Position numbers and translations under genes: made by a program
Shown here: positions 1-5,637 of the stretch, one piece after another
How the letters are laid out: each line of letters opens with the position of its first letter
Numbering within the stretch: position 1 is the first letter of the stretch
Assembly: GCA_001751155.1 (NCBI GenBank)
Contig: MAXR01000236.1
Span: forward strand, 3,421 to 9,057
From: Desulfuromonadales bacterium C00003068
GTDB taxonomy: Bacteria; Desulfobacterota; Desulfuromonadia; Desulfuromonadales; Desulfuromonadaceae
DNA: 5,637 nt
Reading direction: 5' to 3'
The notes under the pieces: generated by a model
What the model saw: the letters and a program-made list of their open reading frames with translations, nothing else
Databases searched by the model: none
Told to the model about the DNA's origin: nothing

Positions 1-79
1 GCCGCCCATAAAAAAGGAGGATATGCTCAACAATCTTCTGTTGACTCACACCCTCCCCTTTAATTTTCAATTAAAAAAT
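1..79. other. Left-edge non-coding stretch, contents unresolved
   Basis: This stretch lies downstream of the operon. It holds the AT palindrome and, at 27-44, a second small inverted repeat whose minus-strand arms are TCAACA and TGTTGA around a 6-base loop; a run of six T (minus strand, 10-15) follows only after an 11-base gap, so a terminator is possible but weak. On the plus strand, frame 1 is open from the edge to a TAA at 61-63 (ending ...VDSHPPL) and could be the tail of a convergent gene, but 20 codons are too few to decide. Confidence 0.35.
59..75. repeat. Short AT-rich palindrome after the last gene
   Basis: TTTAATT and AATTAAA (7 bases each, perfect) flank a 3-base spacer just after the stop codon of the DUF2807 gene. 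The stem would be all A-T. On the minus strand it is followed by GGGGAGGG rather than a run of T, so it does not qualify as an ordinary intrinsic terminator for the operon. Confidence 0.4.
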
Positions 80-772
80 TTACTTAGCAGTGTTCAGCTC
101 AGCCAACCCTGACAATTCAACAGTCACCGATGAAGGCTCACCAGAATAGATCACATCTGACAACCCTGTCGCTTTAACCGTTAACGAATTCTCAACACTA
201 ACCTGAACCGAAGTGGTTCCCGTAGCCACTAAATCAATCGTTGATGCACGCAAATTCTCACCTTGTAAAATTGACGAACCATCAAGCTGCAACCGCAACA
301 CTCCAACGTGACCTGATACTTTTGCGAGGTTCGCTCCGTTGAGTATAAGAGAAAATGCGTCCTCTGCTATTCCAGTAATCGTGACCTCATGAGCACCTAT
401 TGCAGTAAACTCAAGCAAATTCGGTAACTGAAGTTCAATCTCCAACGGTTGCCTCATCCGTAAGGAACCATCATTACGGATAACCAGTTGGCCATTCTCA
501 ACCTGAGTCATAACACGGTATAATAAATTTCGGTCACCCCGCAACAAACATTGAACTAACTCGCCCCGTTTAACAGTAACGGTATAGGCTCCGTCCACCT
601 TTATTCTATCAAAAACATTCAGTGTTCGCGACACCTGAGCAGTAGCGCCATCCCCTTCGTAACATTCACAATGACCTAAGGAATAAAGAAAGAGAACCAT
701 GCTAAATGTTATGGCGATTACAATCGGTAGTGATTGTCGTTTAGCATTAACTTGTGTCATCTGTGAATCCAT
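80..772 (-). CDS. Exported DUF2807 / head GIN domain protein, function unknown
   Basis: The product has 230 residues. The N-terminus has basic residues (Lys11, Arg12) and then a hydrophobic stretch at about 15-33 (LPIVIAITFSMVLFLYSLG), so it is probably exported by Sec or anchored in the inner membrane. LGHC35 resembles a lipobox, but histidine before the cysteine makes a lipoprotein doubtful. Residues 52-68 (NVFDRIKVDGAYTVTVK) match the usual opening of the DUF2807 (PF10988) 'head GIN' fold, described in the family as a putative adhesin-like domain without a proven role. From about 120 to the end, a motif of hydrophobic-x-Gly-x-x recurs with Gly126, 146, 165, 185, 203 and 222, about 19 residues apart, as in a beta-solenoid. 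It lies 50 bases after pyrE with no obvious terminator between. The ribosome-binding site is poor for both the ATG at 772 and the alternative ATG at 760 (Met5), so the start is uncertain. Confidence 0.8.
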   Translation of the reverse strand: MDSQMTQVNAKRQSLPIVIAITFSMVLFLYSLGHCECYEGDGATAQVSRTLNVFDRIKVDGAYTVTVKRGELVQCLLRGDRNLLYRVMTQVENGQLVIRNDGSLRMRQPLEIELQLPNLLEFTAIGAHEVTITGIAEDAFSLILNGANLAKVSGHVGVLRLQLDGSSILQGENLRASTIDLVATGTTSVQVSVENSLTVKATGLSDVIYSGEPSSVTVELSGLAELNTAK

Positions 773-822
773 TATTATGGCATTTAGTCCAAAAAACTAA
801 CCAACCTAAACAAAATAAGTGT

Positions 823-1380
823 TTATTCGGCGACTTGAGTTTTGGTGAAAATAGCAAAAAATGGAACATTCAATTCCTCAAATGCTTCACGTCCTCCCTC
901 TTCACGGTCAACAAGGGTAATCACCCCGAGGACAACCAGACCTTCAGCTTCAGCACGCTCAATCGCTTTGATAGATGAGCCACCTGTTGTGACAACATCT
1001 TCAACAATCACAACTTTTGATCCAGGAGGTACATTTTTGCGACCTTCAAGCCACTGCCCTGTTCCATGACCTTTAGGCTCCTTGCGGATAATAAAAGCGG
1101 GTATGGCTTCACCTTCAAGGGAACTAATCATAGATGTTGCCGTAGCAATCGGATCAGCACCAAGGGTCAAGCCACCAACACCGTCAACGTCATCAGAAAA
1201 GTTTTTCAAAGCAGCATAAAAAGCGCGGCCAACAAGGACAGAACCACGTGGGTGAAGAGTTGTCTGTTTACCATCAAAATAAAAATTGCTTTTACGGCCC
1301 GATGCGAGGGTGACTTCTCGTTGTTCATAGGACAATTCGCGAATAATTTCCATCAATTCTGCACGTTCTTGATCTATCAT
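823..1380 (-). CDS. pyrE: Orotate phosphoribosyltransferase
   Basis: PyrE joins orotate to PRPP to give orotidine 5'-monophosphate, the fifth step of pyrimidine synthesis, in the cytoplasm. The 185-residue protein has the family's N-terminal signature LASGRKSNFYFDGKQTTLHP (25-44), the mobile catalytic loop RKEPKGHGTG (99-108) with Lys100, Lys103 and His105, and the PRPP-binding motif VVIVEDVVTTGG (123-134). Its length is usual for a bacterial enzyme working as a homodimer. Start choice: a GTG at 1383 directly precedes an ATG at 1380; the AAGGAG site at 1388-1393 is 4 bases from the GTG and 7 from the ATG, so the ATG is preferred (the GTG would add one residue). It lies 22 bases after purF, probably in the same transcript, which would couple a pyrimidine step to purine synthesis. 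Confidence 0.96.
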   Translation of the reverse strand: MIDQERAELMEIIRELSYEQREVTLASGRKSNFYFDGKQTTLHPRGSVLVGRAFYAALKNFSDDVDGVGGLTLGADPIATATSMISSLEGEAIPAFIIRKEPKGHGTGQWLEGRKNVPPGSKVVIVEDVVTTGGSSIKAIERAEAEGLVVLGVITLVDREEGGREAFEELNVPFFAIFTKTQVAE

Positions 1381-1386
1381 CACATC

Positions 1387-1393
1387 ACTCCTT
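1387..1393 (-). promoter_or_regulatory. Ribosome-binding site of pyrE
   Basis: On the minus strand this reads AAGGAGT, a near-perfect Shine-Dalgarno sequence in the short purF-pyrE gap. It ends 6-7 bases before the ATG at 1380 and only 3-4 before the GTG at 1383. This is the reason for preferring the ATG as the pyrE start. Confidence 0.8.
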
Positions 1394-1402
1394 AAATCTA
1401 TT

Positions 1403-2815
1403 CTAAAAAAGTCCGAGCTGCTTATCCGACTTCAAACGGGGAAACTTGACCGGATAGTCACCACTGAAACAAGCGGTACAGAATTGCCCCTCACAGCTGC
1501 CACCATCGCAACCACCCGTCGCCTTATGGAGCCCCTCTTGTGAAAGATAGCCCAACGTATCTGAGGTCACATAACGATTAATTTCTTCAATACTATGCGA
1601 TGAAGCAATCAGCTCGGTACGTGTAGGTGTGTCTATACCGTAATAACAAGGGTGACTGGTTGGTGGGCTAGAGATCCTTAAATGAACTTCCTTAGCACCG
1701 GCATTACGAATCATTTTAATGATCTTACGTGCAGTTGTTCCGCGCACAACAGAATCATCAACCACGACCACTCGCTTGCCTTCAATCACTCCGCGAACAG
1801 GGTTAAGTTTAATCTTAACACCGAAGTGACGAATGGATTGTTGTGGCTCAATAAAAGTACGCCCAACATAATGGTTACGAATCAACCCTAGCTCAAACGG
1901 AATGCCAGATTCTTCAGCGTAACCGATGGCGGCCGGGACTCCTGAATCAGGGATGGCGACAACCACATCGGCTTCAACAGGATATTCACGCGCCAATTGG
2001 CGACCAGACTCTTTACGTACACCATACACTTCGCGACCAAAGATTGTGCTATCAGGGCGGGCAAAATAAACATATTCAAAAATACATGGTGAAGGTTTTA
2101 CTACGTCAAAAGGATGGTATGAATGGAGGCCATCTTTATCAACAACGATCATCTCACCGGGATCAAGTTCACGAACAAATTCTGCTTCGATCAGATCGAG
2201 AGCGCAGGTTTCAGATGCCACAACATAGGCACCGTCAACAATACCTAAGATCAGCGGTCTAAAACCGTTTGGATCGCGTACGGCAACCATGCGAGTTTCG
2301 GTCAAAAAGACCAAACTATAGGCACCACGTACTCGCTTTAAAGCATCAATTACTCGATCGGCTAAACTGTCGCTTTGAGCACGCGCCAACAGGTGAATAA
2401 TTACTTCAGTATCAGCTATCGTTGAAAAGATTGATCCCAATCGCTCTAATTCATTGCGCAACTCTTGGGCGTTAACGAGGTTACCGTTATGCGCCACAGC
2501 AATACTGCCGCGAACATAGTCGACCATAATCGGCTGACAGTTTTTAATATCGTTACCGCCAGCAGTTGAATAACGCACATGGCCAATGGCATTTTTACCC
2601 GGTAATTGCTCAAATACAGCGTTGTTTTTGAACGCATCGGAAACTAACCCCATTTTACGGTAAGCGCGTAACGCGGTACCATCAGAGGCAACAATACCAC
2701 AACTTTCTTGACCACGATGCTGCAGTGCATACAGGCCAAGATAGGTTAGGTTGGCTGCTTCGGGGTGACCATAGATGCCAAAAACGCCACATTCATCTTC
2801 AAATTTATCCAACAT
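1403..2815 (-). CDS. purF: Amidophosphoribosyltransferase (glutamine PRPP amidotransferase)
   Basis: PurF catalyses the first committed step of purine synthesis: PRPP plus glutamine gives 5-phosphoribosylamine. The protein has 470 residues. An N-terminal Ntn-hydrolase glutaminase domain (about 9-235) starts at Cys9 after the short leader MLDKFEDE, so a propeptide of eight residues is likely removed to expose the nucleophile. RYSTAGG (91-97) and HNGNL (109-113) are standard glutaminase motifs. The phosphoribosyltransferase domain carries the PRPP loop [13 protein letters not shown] (349-361). Cys244, Cys390, Cys446 and Cys449 line up with the four iron-sulphur ligands known for Bacillus subtilis PurF, so this is the [4Fe-4S], probably oxygen-sensitive, class rather than the cluster-free E. 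coli class. Two more cysteines, 436 and 441, lie just before the last pair. It lies 32 bases after purQ and 22 bases before pyrE on the same strand. The stop codon is TAG. Confidence 0.97.
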   Translation of the reverse strand: MLDKFEDECGVFGIYGHPEAANLTYLGLYALQHRGQESCGIVASDGTALRAYRKMGLVSDAFKNNAVFEQLPGKNAIGHVRYSTAGGNDIKNCQPIMVDYVRGSIAVAHNGNLVNAQELRNELERLGSIFSTIADTEVIIHLLARAQSDSLADRVIDALKRVRGAYSLVFLTETRMVAVRDPNGFRPLILGIVDGAYVVASETCALDLIEAEFVRELDPGEMIVVDKDGLHSYHPFDVVKPSPCIFEYVYFARPDSTIFGREVYGVRKESGRQLAREYPVEADVVVAIPDSGVPAAIGYAEESGIPFELGLIRNHYVGRTFIEPQQSIRHFGVKIKLNPVRGVIEGKRVVVVDDSVVRGTTARKIIKMIRNAGAKEVHLRISSPPTSHPCYYGIDTPTRTELIASSHSIEEINRYVTSDTLGYLSQEGLHKATGGCDGGSCEGQFCTACFSGDYPVKFPRLKSDKQLGLF

Positions 2816-2819
2816 AAAG

Positions 2820-2825
2820 CTCTTC
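2820..2825 (-). promoter_or_regulatory. Weak ribosome-binding site of purF
   Basis: The minus strand reads GAAGAG, four bases before the purF ATG at 2815. The match to the Shine-Dalgarno consensus is partial and the spacing short, but nothing better lies in the 32-base purQ-purF gap. The start itself is secure, because the protein then has the expected short leader before the conserved Cys-Gly-Val-Phe-Gly. Confidence 0.45.
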
Positions 2826-2847
2826 TTTCCCTAAGGATTCATCACCG

Positions 2848-3672
2848 CTAAAGCAAATTCTCGCGAATGAACGTGATTGCATTTTGGTATAGCCACAAGC
2901 CCATACCCTCTTCTGGAAGTTCTTCCCTTGTCCAGCGTGGATGGTGGGTACGATGAACATAAGCCTCAGGGTGAGGCATTAAGCCGAAAATACGCCCTGT
3001 CTGGTCACACAGGCCCGCAATCGCGGCTGTGGAGCCGTTAGGATTGAGTGGGAATTCCATCGTTGTATTTTGGTAATCGGCTTCACAATACTTTAAGACA
3101 CTGAGATGCTGATCTTCAAGCTGTTGCAGCAAGGTCTCCGATTCAGTAACAAATTTACCTTCACCATGACGAACAGGAAGATAAATCCCTTCAAGTCCGC
3201 GAGTAAAAACACATGGAGAATCGGTATCGACCTTGAGATAGGTCCAGCGATCTTCAAACCGACCGCCATCATTAAAGGTCAAAGTGGTGTTTTGACGCTG
3301 ATCACCATCGAGTGCTGGCAACAAGCCCATCTTAACCATTAACTGAAAGCCATTACACACACCCATCACCAATTTACCAGAGGCGACGAACTCAAGAATT
3401 TGATCGGCAAGGGTTTGCTCGCTATTGGCAACCTGAGCATGACGCAGACGGTTAGCACCCGCTTTGGCACTACCGAGGTCATCACCATCGAGAAATCCAC
3501 CGGCAAAATTGAGGAAATGATAATCGTTAAGATTCACTTCACCAGCAAGTAAACGTGAGATATGTACAATATCGGCGACATCAGCCCCAGCTAACAAACA
3601 TGCATTAGCGACTTCGCGTTCGCAGTTAGTTCCGTTACCGGAAATGACAATTGCCCGTACTTGTTGTGTCAT
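2848..3672 (-). CDS. purQ: Phosphoribosylformylglycinamidine synthase, glutaminase subunit PurQ
   Basis: PurQ is the class I glutamine amidotransferase subunit of FGAM synthase; it hydrolyses glutamine and passes ammonia to PurL. The 274-residue protein has the expected N-terminal strand (AIVISGNGTNCERE, residues 7-20), the glycine-rich NFAGGFLDGDD (55-65), the nucleophile elbow GVCNGFQ with Cys106, and the C-terminal LMPHPEA with His234 and Glu236 completing the triad. It is longer than the roughly 227-residue PurQ of Bacillus-type systems; extra sequence includes LPVRHGEGKF (165-174) and the tail RTHHPRWTREELPEEGMG, which resembles the glutaminase end of large fused FGAM synthases. The ATG at 3672 is chosen because a GAGGGAG site sits 7 bases upstream. 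The start is one base past the purL stop, which suggests translational coupling and matched subunit amounts. Confidence 0.96.
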   Translation of the reverse strand: MTQQVRAIVISGNGTNCEREVANACLLAGADVADIVHISRLLAGEVNLNDYHFLNFAGGFLDGDDLGSAKAGANRLRHAQVANSEQTLADQILEFVASGKLVMGVCNGFQLMVKMGLLPALDGDQRQNTTLTFNDGGRFEDRWTYLKVDTDSPCVFTRGLEGIYLPVRHGEGKFVTESETLLQQLEDQHLSVLKYCEADYQNTTMEFPLNPNGSTAAIAGLCDQTGRIFGLMPHPEAYVHRTHHPRWTREELPEEGMGLWLYQNAITFIRENLL

Positions 3673-3673
3673 A

Positions 3674-5637
3674 TTACATCTCCCTCAGAGGTGCTTGCCA
3701 AGCCTCTTTTAAGACTGAATTTTCTCGGTCAATAATTACGCTACCGTCCATTCCAATCACCTGTAATGATGGTTTAGCGGTCACTTCACCGAGTAAACTC
3801 ACTTGTTGACCAGCAAATAACTTTTCGAACTCCGCAGCATTCTCTTCAGAAACGGTGACCAATAACCGACTCTGTGATTCAGAGTATAAGACCTCAATAT
3901 CAGTTAAATTGCCTTGGCAACGAACCTGACGCAGATCGATCTGAACACCAAAACCTCCGGCAAAGGCTGTTTCGGCTGCGGCAACACCTAATCCACCATC
4001 GGAAAGGTCATGACACGATGCGATCAAACACCCCTGCTGAGCACGATTCAGGGTGCGATAACGGAGTAATGCTGTTGGCGCATCGACGGTTGGCACGGCA
4101 TTACCGATAAAGCCTAATTGAGTAAAGAGTTCCGATGCACCCAATTCAGCTTTTGTTTCGCCGAGCAGATAAACTTTATCACCAGCACGCTTAACGTCCA
4201 TACTGATGGTCTTGCGAATATCTTCAACTTTTCCGATGACCGAGAACAGTACCGTAGGCGGAATGGAGATTTTTGTATCGCCAATCTGATAATCATTTTT
4301 CATCGAATCTTTACCAGAGATCAGTGGCACACCGAACGCGAGACAGTAATCGTACAATGCCTTATTGGCTCGAACCAGTTGAGCTGCTTTATATTGTCCA
4401 TCTGGAGTGCGATCACTTTCGACCGGATCACACCAGCAGAAGTTATCAAGCCCAGCAACATGATCAACATTACCACCAACAGAAACATAGTTACGTAACG
4501 ACTCATCGATAGCACAGGCCATCATGTGGTAGGTATCAATATCGCTGTAACGGGGGCAGATACCATGTGCAGTTGAAATACCGGCAAAGGAATCAAACAG
4601 TGGTCGTACTACGGAACCATCTGCGGGGCCGTCATTATCGACACCGGTGAGTGGTTTTTGTACCGTTGCGCCTTGAACTTCGTGATCAAAACGCCGCACA
4701 ACACACTCTTTAGAGCACACATTTAAACTAGCGAGCAACGTTTCCAGAGCATCATCAGCACGTGGTAAGTCATCGATAGTAGGCTCGGCATGGGTCTTAA
4801 TTTCCCACTTGGCAGGAATTTGCATTTGAGGTGTCCCCTCATGCAAAAAATCCATCGGTAAATAGGTCGCTGATTTACCTTCATACAGACAGTGGTAATA
4901 ACCTGAATCAGTAAAGGTACCCAAATCAGTCGATTCAACATCCATCTCACGCGATAGCGTTAAGAACTCTTCTAAGTGCTCAGGCGGTACTGCGATGGTC
5001 ATCCGCTCTTGCGCTTCAGAGATCAAAATCTCCCATGGCTGTAGACCTGAATATTTTAACGGAATACGGTCAAGGTGCATTTCGAAACCACCGGTATCTT
5101 CAGCCATCTCACCAACCGAGGATGATAAGCCACCCGCACCATTATCGGTGATTGCGCTGTATAAACCACGATCACGGGTAATGAGAAGAAAATCGAACAT
5201 GCGCCGTTGGGTGATTGGGTCACCAATCTGTACCGCTGTTACCGGTGAATCTTCGTTGAGTTCTTCAGAGGAGAACGTTGCACCGTGAATGCCATCTTTT
5301 CCGACACGGCCACCAACCATCACAATATGGTCACCAACTTGAGCCATCTTTTCGTGGCCCGGACGACCATGAAGTTGAGCAGGCATCAATGCCGCACAGC
5401 CGCAATAGACCAAAGGCTTACCGGCAAAACGATCATCAAAAACCAGTGAACCATTAACGGTTGGAATACCACTCTTGTTACCACCGTGCTCAACACCCTC
5501 GACTACGCCATCAAAAATGCGTCGGGGATGAAGCAAACGCGGCGGTAACGGCTTATCATAAAATGGTGATGCGAAACAAAAGACATCGGTATTAAAGATA
5601 AGACGCGCGCCACGACCGGTACCAAAAGGATCACGAT
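3674..5637 (-). CDS. purL: Phosphoribosylformylglycinamidine synthase, synthetase subunit PurL (5' end outside window)
   Basis: This is the cytoplasmic ATP-dependent subunit that turns FGAR into FGAM using ammonia delivered by PurQ. About 653 C-terminal residues are visible. The reading frame stays open to the right edge (RDPFGTGRGARLIFNTD...), so the gene begins beyond it; the TTG at 5534-5536 is an internal leucine codon, not a start. Both AIR-synthase-like halves can be seen. In the first, visible residues about 112-118 read GKDGIHG, followed by ATFSSEEL; then come DNGAGGLSSS and the family-typical ISEAQERM. In the second are FDSFAGISTAHG, LISGKDSMKND (about 438-448), SCHDLSDGGLG (about 540-550) and LYSESQSRLLV. 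The protein ends at ...APLREM with no glutaminase domain, which fits the separate purQ one base downstream. No frameshift or missing core motif was seen. Whether the unseen N-terminus carries a PurS-like part cannot be judged. Confidence 0.96.
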   Translation of the reverse strand, partial: RDPFGTGRGARLIFNTDVFCFASPFYDKPLPPRLLHPRRIFDGVVEGVEHGGNKSGIPTVNGSLVFDDRFAGKPLVYCGCAALMPAQLHGRPGHEKMAQVGDHIVMVGGRVGKDGIHGATFSSEELNEDSPVTAVQIGDPITQRRMFDFLLITRDRGLYSAITDNGAGGLSSSVGEMAEDTGGFEMHLDRIPLKYSGLQPWEILISEAQERMTIAVPPEHLEEFLTLSREMDVESTDLGTFTDSGYYHCLYEGKSATYLPMDFLHEGTPQMQIPAKWEIKTHAEPTIDDLPRADDALETLLASLNVCSKECVVRRFDHEVQGATVQKPLTGVDNDGPADGSVVRPLFDSFAGISTAHGICPRYSDIDTYHMMACAIDESLRNYVSVGGNVDHVAGLDNFCWCDPVESDRTPDGQYKAAQLVRANKALYDYCLAFGVPLISGKDSMKNDYQIGDTKISIPPTVLFSVIGKVEDIRKTISMDVKRAGDKVYLLGETKAELGASELFTQLGFIGNAVPTVDAPTALLRYRTLNRAQQGCLIASCHDLSDGGLGVAAAETAFAGGFGVQIDLRQVRCQGNLTDIEVLYSESQSRLLVTVSEENAAEFEKLFAGQQVSLLGEVTAKPSLQVIGMDGSVIIDRENSVLKEAWQAPLREM
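3680..3686 (-). promoter_or_regulatory. Ribosome-binding site of purQ, inside the end of purL
   Basis: The minus strand reads GAGGGAG here, 7 bases before the purQ ATG. The site lies within the last codons of purL, so ribosomes ending purL pass over it and could restart at purQ, consistent with coupled translation of two subunits of one enzyme. Confidence 0.7.

Noticed and set aside
14..111. Plus-strand AAGGAGG followed by an ATG at 23-25 and about 29 codons
   Set aside because: The spacing from the purine-rich site to the ATG is only two bases, and the frame runs antisense into the DUF2807 gene; a chance match is more likely.
773..822. Possible promoter or terminator between pyrE and the DUF2807 gene
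   Set aside because: CATAAT lies just before the ATG but has no matching -35 box at the right distance; the T-rich run has no stem before it. Neither call is supported.
754..978. A 74-codon plus-strand frame crossing the gap between pyrE and the DUF2807 gene
   Set aside because: It overlaps the ends of both real genes on the opposite strand, begins at a non-ATG codon and shows no protein-like features.
1066..1395. A 109-codon plus-strand open frame opposite pyrE
   Set aside because: It is antisense to a complete, motif-bearing pyrE and has no family resemblance.
3300..3492. The repeated 12-mer ATCACCATCGAG at about 3301 and 3481
   Set aside because: Both copies encode Leu-Asp-Gly-Asp in purQ; this is a coincidence of codon choice rather than a regulatory repeat.
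4118..4498. A 126-codon plus-strand open frame opposite purL
   Set aside because: It lies wholly antisense to well-conserved purL coding sequence and its translation shows no recognisable domain; it is a shadow frame.

Overview
The window is one gene-dense block, and every supportable gene lies on the minus strand. In transcription order, from right to left, it holds: the 3' two thirds of purL (its start is beyond the right edge), purQ, purF, pyrE, and a gene for a small exported protein of the DUF2807 / 'head GIN' family. Gaps between successive genes are 1, 32, 22 and 50 bases. No convincing intrinsic terminator lies between them, so the block reads as one operon. Its promoter would be to the right of the window.

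The organism is a bacterium. Three things make me think of a deltaproteobacterium of the Desulfuromonas/Geobacter type, rather than an enteric or a Bacillus: the moderate base composition, PurF of the propeptide plus iron-sulphur class, and an FGAM synthase split into a long PurL and a long separate PurQ. This is an inference from protein style and gene order only; no ribosomal or other marker gene is present.

Function: PurF makes phosphoribosylamine from PRPP and glutamine, the committed step of purine synthesis. PurL and PurQ together convert FGAR to FGAM, the fourth step; PurQ releases ammonia from glutamine and PurL uses it with ATP. PyrE joins orotate to PRPP in pyrimidine synthesis. PurF and PyrE therefore both draw on PRPP, and one transcript would link purine and pyrimidine supply. 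The last gene has no evident link to nucleotides: it encodes a Sec-type signal segment followed by a beta-solenoid-like repeat.

Region by region: 1-79 is non-coding or the edge of an unseen gene, with a short AT palindrome; 80-772 is the DUF2807 protein; 823-1380 is pyrE; 1403-2815 is purF; 2848-3672 is purQ; 3674-5637 is partial purL. There is no gene-free stretch over 300 bases. I see no RNA gene, mobile element, CRISPR array or riboswitch. This is mostly ordinary housekeeping sequence; the least explained part is the DUF2807 gene at the end.
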